A stretch of 64,000 bases of DNA from Roridomyces roridus (GCA_029378245.1 JARKIF010000022.1:682001-746000); one strand, 5' to 3'; positions 10,691 through 22,634 are shown, counted from the stretch's first letter. Notes: generated by a model from the sequence alone, not told the origin. Numbers and translations are program-made.

Positions 10691-11200
10691 CGTGTGGAGA
10701 GGTAGTAGTCAGAGAAGACGGGTACTTATGACCGCAACCATCGGCGAAGCATTTAGCCCAGCTGAGCGATCCGCTTGTCGTCAAGACAGCCTCCGCGCCG
10801 GGAAAAACAGAGTCCGCGTCGGGAAAGTGATGTCCGCGTCGGGAAAGAGGGGGCGTCCGCGTCGGCGAAAGGCGGGTCGACGGGGAGCGCGGCAGATGTA
10901 AGCAGGAGCTCTAGACACTTCCGAAAATGGGTTAGGAGCCGCCGAGCTCGTGGCACTTGTCCTGAAAACGCACCAGTTGTATATGGCGAGGTTCTTATCG
11001 GCTCATTTGGGCTTCGCGGGCCACTGATTGAGGAAGTCGGAGGATGAGATCAGGGCTACAGAGTTTGTGGTCTGAAGCACTGCGGTGAGATGGTGGTGGA
11101 AGGCAAGCCAGACACGATGAGGTAATCACGCATCATAAAGTGTGATCTCACGGCATTGCTCGGCACGTAGAAGTAGAGGTGAGAGCGGAAATCTATGGTA
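10691..11200. other. Intergenic stretch with a minisatellite
   Basis: This lies between the ACC deaminase start and the 3' end of the next regulator. Apart from the short tandem repeat at 10791-10875, nothing is supported. Confidence 0.5.
10791..10875. repeat. Four-unit GC-rich minisatellite
   Basis: Four imperfect units of about 20 bases built on GTCCGCGTCGGGAAAG lie about 100 bases upstream of the ACC deaminase start codon. Confidence 0.75.
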
Positions 11201-13409
11201 TTATGTGAATAATCTGTCTATGCCCGAATCTGAATCCAACGTCCCGACCCAGAGATCATTGAGCCCAAATGACGGAGGCGTGTCCAAAACCTGGGCCGAC
11301 AGCTGCTGCAACAAATCAGAGTCGGACTGCATAGCGCCAGAGCTGGAAGCGACAGCCCAATCGCCCGAGAACGAGAGCGAAACATGAGATTCCATACGAT
11401 CAACGAGCGAATGCAACTCTGGGTTGTCTCGCGAGTAGCCCACAGCTTTTAGCATGTCCAGGATGCTACAAAATCAATCAAATCACAATAAGCACCAAAC
11501 GAGGCTTTCTTTTCACGCACCAGTTGAAAGCGTCAATACGCCCCGCAGGCACGCCTCCCTCCTTATCCGCTTCTGCCAAACAAAACTGCGCCCAGGGCAA
11601 AACCACGATCCACGTCAAAAAATCCGGCGGGTACGGCCGCAATTTGAGGTACCGCACGACATCGTCGACTGCAGCGCCTGCCATGGCGTGTGCTTGATTG
11701 CGTAGGAGCGCCAACCTCGCAACGTCCGATTGCTGGTGCCCCGAATCCAAGTGCGCAGTGTTGGTAGAGGGAGAGTGGACCACGCGATATCGAGAGTCGA
11801 GGTCTCTGTAGAGGGCGATGGTGAGACTCGTCGAGCCGACGGCCATAGCAGAAACAATGGATCGGACGTTCTCGTCGTCCGATGCGCCCCCCGGAGCACC
11901 GGTGAACAAGACGCGCTCTTGACCCGATAGCCAATTTGTTTGGGCGAAGAGGAAGGAGACGATGGATTGCAAAGTGGATAGAGCGGAGAAAAAGTCCGTT
12001 ATGGCGTTCTCGGCGATCGGTTGGCGATGGGTGTGTTCTGTGGGTGTCAACGGAGATGATACAGATTCACGGGAGATGCATACCTCCGAGAACTTTCTCG
12101 TACAATTCACGACTCAACCGGCTAACGTGGAAGAAGACTGGAACAAGTCAGTGAATTCAATCAATGAAGAGAATGGGGATTGTATACCGGGTTGGATGGC
12201 TCCATAGACCATTTGCGTAGCAGTCTCCTTCGTCGCCAGGGATTCCAGGATGCTGCTCAACGGAGGTGGTTCGGGACCCGATATCAAGAGTTGGTCGGCG
12301 TATGATCTATTTACATGAGTGTACTCCTTCGAATTTTGCGGCAAATGTAACATACGGCAGCACAGGTTTGCGTTCCAAGATCGCAGTAAGACTCTCCATC
12401 ATCTGGAGGAAGATATTAATTGACAAAGATGGAGAGTGCGGGACACACCAGAAAGCCTGCCCAGCTGGCGTCGTTCGGCCTCCAATTCCAGACTACAGCA
12501 AGACTGCGTATATGGGAGATATACGCGAGCGCCCACGGACGAATCGGAGCGTGTCGAGCTGTATGTACTCCGTAAACACGTCAATACATGATTGAATGAT
12601 GAGACCCACTTTCATCGAGAATGGCAAGCAAGAAGCACGATGCTGCGTTACAATCCGACGCCTGGAGATAAATCCCTGCATCCTTTGCAAGCGCCAAAGC
12701 CTTTTGGTGCAAAGCACGGCAGGCAGACGATCTTCTCACACCATAAATTCGTAGATCCGCGCCTGGGAACAAAACAGAGCGGTCGAGGAGGGAGTCTGGT
12801 TTGGGTCCAGGTCCGATGATGGCAGGGTGGCAGGAGATGAGTGCGGACTGTGCGCAAATGCAGTACGCTAGCACACGCTCGTCTGGAGGGAGGAGGTCGA
12901 TTCGCCAGGACAGGGAAGAGAGTGTAGCTGTTAGAGCCGTCCTCCGCAAGAGAGGGAAGTTGGAGTGCGGCGAGAATGTGAAACCTAAATTTGAAGAGAA
13001 AGTATAGGATAGGATGACGAGGTGAGAGTGAGACGGGCGCACATTCGAACAGATGTTGGACGAGGTCGGAAGGAAGTTCCCCGGATGGAGGCTGGAGACT
13101 CGACCGGACGACAAGACTGCTAGATTGATCCGCCACCCCGGGATCGGGAGATTCTGGCGCAGTCAAGTGGGTTCCGCTGACGGGCAAAGGGTTTTTCCGC
13201 GGACGTCCTCGAGGAACATATGTGGTTGTACATCTGGGAGACGTCAGCAAGACAAAATCCCTGCCGTGAAGTGTGCCGACGAACAAGACTCCTTTTTCGA
13301 CACACCGAGGACAAGGGAGACCATTGGGCTGGCGGTGACAGAGAACTCGTCGGGCCTTGCATGCGTCGCACGCTGGGGGCTTTGTTTTCTTGGCCGTATT
13401 GTCGCTCAT
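11201..13409 (-). CDS. Zn2Cys6 transcription factor, second in window
   Basis: The ATG at 13409-13407 (MSDNTAKK) is chosen because it directly precedes the DNA-binding domain. The zinc cluster reads CDACKARRVLC, then CPRC, and its last Cys is created by splicing out 13284-13234 (51 bases), which joins EKGVL to CTTTYVPRGRPRK; a basic segment follows. Further exons on the minus strand encode helical, regulator-like sequence: PPDERVLAYCICAQSALISC and LHQKALALAKDAGI (13114-12581 region), LLISGPEPPPLSSILESLAT (about 12300-12150), a long segment around 12000-11530, and the last exon at about 11455-11201, joined through an intron before ILDMLKAVGYSRD. The exact borders of the middle exons are not settled. 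It is presumably a nuclear regulator; no target is evident. It is not a close relative of the first Zn2Cys6 protein. Confidence 0.75.
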
Positions 13410-14286
13410 GGTGGCCGGAGAGAAGAATTGTGGTGTGTGCTGCGTATTTGCTGCGGAAAAGAGAAAAGAGTTCCCGCAGCAGTGTTTGATGCCCGGCTCT
13501 CTGTGTGCGGTGCCACTGCCATTCTCTGCTGCAAGTCCCTTGGAGCACCAGGGCGAGTGGCCGCGAATCTTTGGATAATCCTGCAAGGAAAGCCCGAGTA
13601 TTCACAGAGTACACGTCGGAGAGTATAGAAAGGGGAGCTCGGACTATTTCCCACTCACCAGCTTCTATCTTCTGGTTGCATCAAAGAATCGACAAAGATG
13701 ACAGATGGAGACGAGATGCCAGGCGGGGTGGGTTCGATCAGGCGCTGAGAGCAAAGAGGACGAGGCCGCAAATATTACAGACTGGCGTGTATGTCGAGAA
13801 TGAATCATTGAGTGCGCCTGGGCTGGATGCCGTCGATTGTGTCGGCAGATGCGGGTGCAGAATGTGACTGCGACGCACCTAGGCAGAAACACCCTCCCTC
13901 TCCTTGGATCCGACTTCCGGACTGAGTACTGAAATCGCACTCTTGAGAACCTTCAGCCGACGCCAAGCCCAAGCACTTTGCGTGACTCTATCCCGACGCT
14001 CTTGCGCTTTCCCTCGTCGTTCTTTGAGGGAGATTGTGGAGGATAAGCCTGTCGGGTTCGGTCGGCGGTCAAGAATGGAGATGCTTCAAGACTGCTTTGT
14101 GGTGGGAGATTGCAGATTGACAGGCGACAAACACAGCCAAAGCTGTCAGCAGATCAAATCCATCAGCCAGACAATCAGCCGTCAACATCAAATCTTGATC
14201 AAATCCCTCATGCTCCCGACCACCATCATCTCTTGTGAGACGAATTCCTGCCTTTCATCCATTTTCCCTATGGACATATTCCACAG
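13410..14286. other. Intergenic region, no supported gene
   Basis: Region upstream of the second regulator and of the plus-strand F-box-like gene. Open frames are present on both strands without recognisable domains. Confidence 0.5.
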
Positions 14287-15126
14287 ATGACCGAGGATTC
14301 AGTCCAACCGTTCCTGCCACCAGAGCTCGAGCGAGTCATCTTTGAGCTGGCGGCCTACACCCAACCACGATCGATTCCGGGCCTGATATGGAGCGTGAAA
14401 GCCTGGTGTGCAGCATTTTCTTATCCTGTGTTCATTTCCCAACCTCGTCATGGTGGACCCGCTCTTCTCTCGTGTCCTTCTCTTCACCGAAGGTCAAACA
14501 TGTTTGCAGGGCGTCCGCGAATATCCATACAAAGACACCCATGACTTCTCGCACACTTGTTCGATACCTCACTCCGTCCTCCGGGTGAACGTTCACCATC
14601 TCTGTATGCTCCGGACTTTTTGTTCTCCCACTGTCTTTCCGTTCGCGATCTCTGGGCACTAAGCTTGAACTCGTCGGACCTCTAAGCCTGCCTGCACCGC
14701 CTCTACTGCACCGATTTCATTCAACAAATCTGTGGACTTTACCCATCCGTTGTTTTCCGAATTCCCAAATAACACAACTCGAGATCTTCGACGCAGTAGA
14801 CAGCCTCCCAGATGGCGGCTGGTCCAACCTCGCCTTGATTCCCAATCTAACGCATCTAGCGTTCAACGACGACGAATTTCTTGCTGTCTTCCCGGATTTG
14901 CTCCGCACGTGTGCTTCCCTTCACGCGTTATCCTTGGGGATGCCGTGATCAATATCTTATCGGCCTGCTTGCTTGGGCTCGTCTTCTTGTCTCTGAGTTG
15001 GAAACACAAGTACCAATCTCTCAGCAAATCTTGTTCTTCCCAGCCCATCCCCAGAACCGCTCCAATGAACGTCTTACCAACCGGGATTTCTTGGCGTTCG
15101 TCCTGTCTTTCCACCAGGAGTGGTGA
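14287..15126 (+). CDS. Uncharacterised F-box/LRR-like protein, perhaps decayed
   Basis: The start ATG at 14287 opens MTEDSVQPFLPPELERVIFE, an F-box-like beginning (LPPELERVIFELAAYTQPRS) common in large Agaricomycete families. After the first open stretch the coding frame changes: LVMVDPLFSRVLLF near 14455, SNLALIPNLTHLAFNDDEFL near 14820, then LIGLLAWARLLVSELETQVP and FLAFVLSFHQEW ending at a stop at 15126. The pieces are in the right order for one leucine-rich protein. I could not place clean introns for every frame change, so this may be a real multi-exon gene or a pseudogene. F-box proteins act as substrate adaptors of SCF ubiquitin ligases; a role here is inference. Confidence 0.4.
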
Positions 15127-15258
15127 GGCGCGTAAAAAAGCATGCAACTGCCTCCTTGGAGGGAAGGGATTTGGGCTGGAATCAGAGTCCGTGATGGGGT
15201 CAACGGCTGAGGGAGGGGAGTTTTACCGAGGACAATACGGCGCGAGGTGCAAAACGAG

Positions 15259-15351
15259 TGTCAGCGGGGTGAATCGAACACCCGTCTCCTCGGATCCATG
15301 TAGCGGAGAGATAACCACAACGAGATGCTCTAACCACTAAGCGACGCCGAC
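15259..15351 (-). tRNA. tRNA-His (GTG) with a 21-base intron
   Basis: Read on the minus strand, the seven-base acceptor stem GTCGGCG pairs with CGCTGAC (one G-T pair). The D stem is GCTT/GAGC, the anticodon stem TCTCG/CGAGG and the T arm GGGTG-TTCGATT-CACCC. The loop begins TTGTGG, with anticodon GTG at 15318-15316. A 21-base intron follows position 37, the normal place for nuclear tRNA introns, before C38. The discriminator base is A, as in eukaryotic tRNA-His, and the base before position 1 is C, so the G at -1 would be added after transcription. Confidence 0.92.
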
Positions 15352-15578
15352 GTGCAACAGATTCGACAGCGTCTCGTCGGATGCATATTCGCCACTCAGT
15401 GAAGGAGCCTATTTCTCGCGAATTTTTCAACATATCCGTTGGACCAGTGGTTCAGAGAGCACAAATAGAGGTGAAGTGGGCTCAGAGGCCCGTTATGCAT
15501 GCTCCAAAGGCGAGCCATCCTGAGGAGGGAGGAGGTAGCAGCGGCGTCAAAACGGGCGCGGGTGTTATTTCGTGACGA

Positions 15579-16044
15579 CTAATTGCGCCTCGAGATGACA
15601 TGGATTTCATTTGAGCCGTCGGTCTGAATCATGTCGCGACTCACTGATATGATATATCTCCAAGGCGGCTTGGTCCGCGCTGCCGATAATGGATGTCCAG
15701 AGCATGCCATGATTGAATAGATCGCAAGCGTGTCGGCAGCTCCGCAACAATATGATCTCGTTGGAGTCGTCCTCGTCGTCCTCTGGAGCTTCCTTTGACT
15801 CCTCCCAAAGGCCATCCCCCATGCGTTTGAACAGATGGAGCAGAGCTGGTCTTGCCGCTCCCAAATGAGCTGCTGTGTCGCAGAACACTCGACACGTTCG
15901 TCGTTCGGGTGAGGGCGCGCCCAATCCACGCACTCCGTTATGATACTGACAATCTCGGGGATTGCTAGACGGTGGCAAGACGGTGGCAAACGCAAAAAGA
16001 CGAAAATTACGTACGCAGATGTGGTCAACAATCAGTGATGCCAT
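15579..16044 (-). CDS. F-box-like protein, short
   Basis: The minus strand reads MASLIVDHIC, then a GTACGT donor. After a TAG acceptor comes AIPEIVSIITECVDWARPHP, which looks like an F-box opening. Further on, in another frame, LRSCRHACDLFNHGMLWTSI and a DDEDDS acidic stretch follow. The segments resemble F-box-type proteins of Agaricomycetes, but the joins are not clean, so truncation or decay is possible. It lies downstream of the TEA gene on the same strand and upstream of tRNA-His. Confidence 0.35.
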
Positions 16045-16361
16045 GACTTGTCCGAAACCACCATGTGCTTGCCCTGGCTCTACGGAATCCCTCCCTCAGG
16101 TGACCCCGGTGTCTTCTCCTCGTGTGGCTCGGAGCACGGAAAACGGCTCCTGAGCCCACTGATGTCTGATGAGACCTGAGGCTCGGCTAGCCACTCAAGG
16201 TCGTCATCCGCGCCGACTTCGGCGTTCGCGCGGCGCGGCTTGTGTGATCTATGGACTGCGCATCATCCCATTCTTCCACCTCCATTGCCCTCATTCACTG
16301 GGTTGGAACAGGTCTGCCAATGGTCTACGAATGCGCAACATTGAAAAATCCAAAGAGTCAC

Positions 16362-17375
16362 TCAATAAACGAAATGGTATTCTGCCGAAAACACGACACT
16401 CGAATCTGCCTCCCTCAACACGTCCTGCATGATAACGAATTTGCTTGGGTCTGTCACCAAGATCAATCAAAATTCCGCTGCTGCACTCCCGTTGTCGAAC
16501 TCACCAGGACTAACGACAATCGTCGGCCAAAACGGCGGCACCAGATCGGAGCTGTGAAGGTAGCCCGATACTCCTGCGCCGGGTTCCTCCGCCAAGACAG
16601 CGAGTGGGACGGTTTCCGTGTGCACACGCAACGTGCCGCACCACACGGAGAAAACCGATTGGGCTATTACGGGGCACGCAGAGATGAAGGTGATCGTCGG
16701 CATGATGGATTCGAGTGGCCGTGGCTGGGGGCGTGTGACGTCCCAGGTCGAGCTGGCAATCTGGAATTCGGCCATCGGGTATGTGGGGAGAATGGGGATG
16801 GAGATCGTCCTTCTGTTTGGTGCTGGGGCGGGCTGGGGCTCGGGTGTTGCATCTGCGCTGAGCGACCCACTCGTATCAGAATGCAAGGAGCTCGACCGGC
16901 TTTCCTCGCGGGATGGGGCGGGATGGAGGGGTGCAGGAGGTGCAAGCAGCTGAGTAACTAGTCAAATTCCAATGAATAGTTGGGTCATAGAACGAGCGAG
17001 AGAACTAACGCTTGGGATCTGTCGAGGAGTGTCTCAACTGCTGCAATCGACTCCCGACTTGCTTATTCGTCCGTATCGCTCCAGTCTTGATATATATGTA
17101 TTGGGCGATGAATTGATTCCTTCCACGGAAACGACCGAGATGGTGGGACTCTCTCGAATAGGTCGGTACATAATTCTCCAAGGCTGGCCACGTATTAGCC
17201 GACAACGACAAACTCCACTGAGAGACAGACCTTCCAACAATGCCGCTTTCAAGTGAATTGGCCACACATCCTCACCTGAGAGAGTTTTGCGGCAGCGACG
17301 AGAACTCAACACTGAATCGAGGAGTGTGGAAGGCGTTTGGTGATGTTACAGTGGGTGCTTCTGCTCGCGAGGCAT
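16362..17375 (-). pseudogene. TEA/ATTS transcription factor, copy A, with early in-frame stop
   Basis: Exons are 17375-17231, 17183-17010, 16957-16505 and 16450-16362; introns are 47, 52 and 54 bases. The TEA domain is clear: RRCRKT...GEDVWPIHLKAAL, LGRFRGRNQFIAQYIY and TNKQVGSRLQQLR. The C-terminal part (ISIPILP, LHSSDLVPPFWPTIV, VVFSAEYHFVY) matches copy B at 21-22 kb exon by exon. The ATG equivalent to the second Met of copy B is at 17375-17373, but a TAA at 17348-17346 stops this frame at codon 10. No other ATG lies between that stop and the TEA domain. Either the copy is dead, or it starts from an upstream exon or a non-ATG codon. If active it would be a nuclear DNA-binding protein. Confidence 0.75.
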
Positions 17376-17964
17376 TTTTCAACTTCTGGGGAGGTTGGCG
17401 CTGTCCAGTGCGCGAGGGGCGGTCGGGAACGCAGAACGCGGCTTATCCTTAAAAACTCCCAGAGTACTCCTGCAAAGACAAACTCGATTGACCATCCATA
17501 TGGAATGCTCGATGTTGGCATGATCGTCGCCATTATGAAGCTGTAGATCAAACCGTATGCAGCGGCAGCCGCCGGTAGGCATAAGAGCTAGCTCCTGTGG
17601 ACATTCACCCAAGGAGGTAAACGCAGCACCAGCAAGAATGGGTTCACTAACGCAACTAACTGCTGTGTCTTCTCGTTCGGATTCAGCCTGTCTGCTGCCT
17701 GACTCCGAGCTACAAGGTAGTTCCGACCCTGACGGAGATGATACTGCAGTACTTCGACGAGAAGTATGTGATCTCCTGAATGCTCGGGGGAACTGTCCAC
17801 GTGGATCCCCGACGTCGACGTCAATCATCTCAATGTGAGTTGCTTTCTTCCAAGGAGTTGCTTCACAATTAGCCACACTACAAGCGTTAAGCCGGGAAAG
17901 CAAGAAATTCAATTTAAAAATACAGGTTCTTGTTTTACAAATGTAGACGAATCTAGAGGTTGCA

Positions 17965-19292
17965 TTAAGCATAAGGTGGGGGGAGATCATACAAAACAGA
18001 ATAGGGAGCTACGTTGACGGACGGGGGAGGTGGAGGGCGTTCGCCAGCGTCACGATGACTTTTGTACCTCGAGGGAATAGCCGAGGCCTGCTGAGGCTGT
18101 ATCGGAGTCGACGGAGCGGAAGGCACGGGTAGTAAGAAGGGATCAATGTGGGGGATGGTATCTCGCGGACGCCACAGACGTCGGCAGAATGGGAGAACGA
18201 GTACGAGAGCGCACAAGACGAGTAAGGCAGCCACAGAGACTCCAACAATGGCCACAGTGCCCGAGCGTCGTGCGACAAAGGAGGAATTTGGCACAGCTGG
18301 CCGCACGTCGGGCTCGCCGCCAACAGAGTCCCCGATTTCTGCGATGCATGCGGTGTTGGAAGAACCTTCAGTGGTAATGAGGATAGTCCCTGTGGCCCAG
18401 CGTCCATGCCTGAAACAGCACTCAGAAAACACGGGGACGCAAGCAGTAAGTACGACTCACGCATCGCTGGCTGATACTAGAAATTGTATGGAGGATGTAT
18501 CAGGAGGAGGAAACCAGCGCACACACAAAAGGACCCACCTCCTATGAGATCAGACCCTGGTCTCGCCGTGTTGATCCAAGTAAAAATGGACTTGTCAAGG
18601 TCTGTCGCGACGGTCTCATTCAAAACTTGCGCCGAGTCCATTGCCGCAATCGTGATCGTGTATGGGGGTACGCCTCCGTCAATGGTCAGACCCCATGACT
18701 CGCAGGTACTGAGTGAGTCGGTGACGTTGGCCGTCAGCGTGAATGCGTTCTCTGTTGTCGGCTCAGGAAGACACGAAGTACTTGGTCCGTCTGCGTAGAC
18801 AAATCAGCGAGTGAAGAACCCTGGGAAGGAATAGAGCCACGCACGAACGACTGTATACAGAACAGAATCTATCCCGCCGGAATTACCCTCCGAGTCGACG
18901 ACCCCAAGTAGGAGTTGCGTACCTGCACCGCGCGTGGTATCAGTTACATGAGCGACAACACCGCGCAATCCTCACCGAAAGGAAATGCGACAGTCCATGT
19001 GAGATTGTTCTCATCCATGCCGAGAAGAGAGGTGGTGGGCGTTTCGTGGACGGCGAAGGCAATCATGTAGTACGGCGGGATTCCGTTGGCGATCCTGGCA
19101 TTTACCGCTAGGGACAGCGTGGCGCACGAGGGGAACTCGTTCGATCTCTGGGTGAGCTTCAGTAAAGGTGCGCCGTGTCGGGATGGAGCGACCTACGTTG
19201 CCCGTGAAGCTCCATTCAAACAGTTGCTGAGCGTTGGTGACAACAGCGGCGAGGATGAAGAGGGGAAGCAGTGTGGAGTGCCAGACGGCCAT
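17965..19292 (-). CDS. Single-pass membrane protein with PPPY tail, function unknown
   Basis: The ATG at 19292-19290 starts a signal peptide (MAVWHSTLLPLFILAAVVTN). Splicing joins EWSFTGN to RSNEFPSCATLSLAVNARI, and further exons give an extracellular part with NGIPPYYMIAFAVHE, GTQLLLGVVDSEGNSGGID and, after a second similar module, GLTIDGGVPPYTITIAAM. A single membrane helix (VAIVGVSVAALLVLCALVLV) follows, then a basic stop-transfer CRRLWRPRD and a proline-rich cytoplasmic tail ending DLPPPYA before the stop at 17965. The type I topology and PPxY motif suggest a plasma-membrane or vacuolar cargo bound by a WW-domain (Rsp5-like) ubiquitin ligase; that is inference. I recognise it as a recurrent basidiomycete architecture but not as a named family. 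It lies between the two TEA copies. Confidence 0.7.
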
Positions 19293-20290
19293 GTAGGGGT
19301 GTGGGAGAGGGCAAGCACGGCGGGCAGCCGACAGTGCAATATTATGTACCGCCGACGTTCCTGTTGGTCTTCGGACGGTGTGGGAACGATTTCCGTCGGA
19401 GAAGAGCCGGATGAGCATGGCCTGAATCGGAATTGACGCGTCGCGTTGGCCACATGTAGATCTTGCTTGCACCCATCATCCTACGCCCACGGATCCGGGA
19501 GTGAGGAATAGACGTGAGCATGCACTAGAAAGCAACACAATAAGCAGCCAAGACAAGTGAATCCGGTTCTCCGCGGAGACACAGACCATCGAGCGCATAG
19601 CCCTCCGGGTTTGCGCGGCTGCGGGTTGAACATTCGACGGAAAAAATGGAGCCCCGATATGCCGTGAGTGGTCACGGCGACCACGATGGGTGCGATGCAT
19701 CATACCCTGATAATGATTGCAGCGCATGACTTGAAAACGAGGAGCCACAGGCAGCCACCGTAGCATGTGGGCGGAGCTTTCAGGTGGCAAGAACGGAGAC
19801 AAGCAGTATCATCAGAGATTCAGATTGAAATGGAGTGTCGGCGAGGCTCGAGCACCGTCGGTGGCGCATTACGATGCAGCGAGCTCGGGGAGAAGTGGGT
19901 GGAGAAAGACGAGTGGCCAACGAGAAGCCAATGGCTATGAGCAAGTTTTGGCGCACGGACCATGTCACGTGGAGTGATGGCACGTGAGACGGCAGTCGAA
20001 TCGCCAGGGGTTGTCGAGTTTAGGAGCCAAGTACGAGTTCAAAATGGGTCTTTTGGTGGCCTCCGGTGCCGCTACCGAATGGATCAAGATCAACGTGATC
20101 AGCGCAGTAGCAAGCAGTGACTATGAACCTCGGCATCTCACGGCATATTCCGGCGGGAGTGATGCGGGTCCCACATTACTTCGGACCACTTCGGCAGGCC
20201 ACAGTACATGTATCACACGGAGCTTGAAGATCGCTCTTCGGATTCCGATGGAAGCAAATTCAATCAACAAGTCAACAAGAAGTTCCGAGT
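19293..20290. other. Intergenic, no supported gene
   Basis: Upstream region of the membrane protein gene. Open frames such as 19476-19802 (minus) lack recognisable domains. Confidence 0.45.
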
Positions 20291-20310
20291 CTTAAAAATT
20301 TATTTTTAAG
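20291..20310. terminator. AT-rich perfect inverted repeat
   Basis: CTTAAAAAT-TT-ATTTTTAAG: nine-base arms with a 2-base spacer. It may act as a cruciform or a 3'-end signal, but nothing fixes its role. Confidence 0.35.
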
Positions 20311-21075
20311 CTCGGTCTTATCGGCCCGTTCCCCGCCAAAAGTGGGGTCCAATTTTTTTCGATGACATCTTTGAGCCCTGCTTGTTTGGCTCCCAACAGA
20401 TTCCTTATAAGGTAATTCTGGGGTGTTCTGACTCCATTTGGTCCTATCTTAGTCAATTACTCTTACGCCTTGGACATGTATTTCCATCTATCTCCATTGC
20501 TGCTCACTTCTGCCGGCCTCCGTGCTCCTCCGTGTTGTTAACACCTCTGCCGACGGCGAGTCAGACGCGGAACGGGACCGGAGTTCTGTTTGACAGCTGA
20601 TGACAGTTCCGTTTTCGGCTCCGTTGACAGGCACGCCTCTGCACCACGCATCGACTTGGCATCGACTGGATACCCATTTCCACTGCACCTACGGGCGACA
20701 ACGTCGTGTTTTTGACAGCCCCCTCCAGCTCCCTCGTCTCAGCCAATTTCCATTCCTGGCATTTCCACTCGACATTCACTACATATGCTGGCCTGGCGCG
20801 CGTCTCTTGCGTTTCTCTCCCTTGCGTCTTGCCTAATTTCTTAGTGTTCGGCCCACTTACTGTGGCTCTTTGGTACAGCTTTTTGACTACAGTTCTTTGG
20901 AGGATGGACCATGAATCAGAATAAGAAGTAACACCTGCTGTTTTCATCCACAGCTTCTTTTGGCCACAGAGCTAAGAGATCGCAGACTACACCAGACTCA
21001 AAACCTACAGACTCGGATTGCCATGCACCCGCAATGGCCCTTAAAAGCAGGTACACGATTGGTAGATCAATATTT
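20311..21075. other. Intergenic, no supported gene
   Basis: Pyrimidine-rich sequence downstream of TEA copy B. No domain-bearing frame is visible. Confidence 0.45.
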
Positions 21076-22049
21076 CTAATAGATGAAACGGTATTCAGCA
21101 GAGTACGCAACACCACCGTCGTGTTCTCGAACAACGTCCTGGTGAACCACAAACTGCGTAGGGTCTCGATGGCAAAATCAGTCGGGTTTGACAAGCAACG
21201 TGGCCAAGAACTGACCAGGACTTGCCACGATCGTACTCCAAAACTTCGGCACGAGCACGGAAGAGTGGAGGAAACCGGCTACCCCGTCCGCAGTCTCATG
21301 CACCAGAACGGTCAGAGGCGCAGCCTCGGTGTCACGTACGCATTCACCGCCGTACCAGACACGGAAGTACGACTGTGCTACGATGGCAGACGTGCCCAAG
21401 AAGGTCGCTGTAGGAACGATGGAGTTGATGGGACGGGCTGGATTTATCTCGTTTGAGTATAACAGGGAGGGTCCATTGAACTGGGAGCTGGGCGGCAGGA
21501 TGTGGATCGAAATGGTTACCCTATTCGGGGCGATGTCGAATTCGGCGTCGCGTGAATGAGTAGAATATTCGCTGGGTGTCGAACTCCGTGACGGAGACTG
21601 GAAGAGTAGTCGGCGAACTGGATCGGGGGTTTAGCCTCATAGAATCCCAAGAACGCACGTGAGAAACTAACGCTCGGGGTCTGCAGCAGAACACCGGAGC
21701 TGCTGCAGTCGACTGCCGACCTGTTTGTTCGTACGCAGCTCCCCAGTCTTGGCCAGAATATATTCGGATATGAACCGATTGCGTCCACGGAATCGGCGGA
21801 GGAGTTGAGTTTCGCGCGAATGGTCGGGTACGTAGCGCTCCAATCCTGGAATTAAGTGCCATTCAATTCGTGCAGAGGAGAACCAAAGGCCATCGACATA
21901 CCCTCCAGTAGGGCCGCTTCGAGATGCACGGGCCAAACATCTTCCCCGGCGAGCGACGTCTTGCGGCAGCGTCGAGAGTTCAACACACTGTCCAGCAGCG
22001 TCTGCGGACCCGGCGGAGCCACTGCGAAGCTTGAGTATGAGGGCATCAT
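21076..22049 (-). CDS. TEA/ATTS transcription factor, copy B, intact
   Basis: Exons are 22049-21902, 21845-21672, 21617-21216 and 21164-21076; introns are 56, 54 and 51 bases. The spliced frame is 270 residues with no interruption. The TEA domain spans about residues 25-105: RRCRKTSLAGEDVWPVHLEA, RFRGRNRFISEYILAKTGEL and NKQVGSRLQQLR, with the basic recognition helix intact. The C-terminal half has NRVTISIHILP, FLHSSVLVPKFWSTIV and SAEYRFIY, the conserved end of basidiomycete TEA proteins. The family binds CATTCC-like DNA sites and includes the developmental regulators AbaA and Tec1; which process this one controls is unknown. Introns fall at the same three positions as in copy A, so the two arose by gene duplication. 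Confidence 0.85.
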
Positions 22050-22634
22050 TTGGTTCCGAAGCGGCGGTTGAGTATTTCAGAGGTGAGCCGGACCAAGTAA
22101 AGGCAGATAGTTTACAATAGGCGTGAATGGGTACCGAGGGAGTTGAAGGCTGTTCACGCTGGGGACACGGACTTTCTTTTTAAGCCTCGATTTAGGTAAG
22201 AGTTCACTGAGGAAGATGATACACAGCATGCGAGGAAACCTGCTGGAAAGAAAACTCCGACTCGAACGCATGGTTGAATTCGGACAGACCGCAGTCGCTA
22301 TGATCGGCACAGCATCGGACTCCGTTTCCTCCCTAACTCATACGTACACACGATGCGCCTCGGACCTCCGAGCCAGTGAACACGCTATTCGGGTTGCGAC
22401 GATCTAGAAGCTGTATGACGCACGGACTGACGAGGTCGCCATGCTCTTGGCATTTCCCAAGGTTTCCGGGCCACGCCACGTTGAGCCACGCGCTGCTTAT
22501 CATCGATCTTGTCTCCGTTGACATTGAGAAATTGAGTTTTGACGCTTTACAGATCCGGCTCAGTGATCGACCGTCAAGAACGTACAGGTATTCCCATTCG
22601 TCTCCAAGGTAATCATGAAGTTACAGCAGCACTA
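22050..22634. other. Intergenic, no supported gene
   Basis: Region upstream of TEA copy B. A few short frames, none recognisable. Confidence 0.45.

Noticed and set aside
17379..17990. Minus-strand open frame of 203 codons upstream of TEA copy A
   Set aside because: Could hold a 5' exon for copy A, but I found no splice that joins it in frame past the TAA at 17346, and it shows no conserved sequence.
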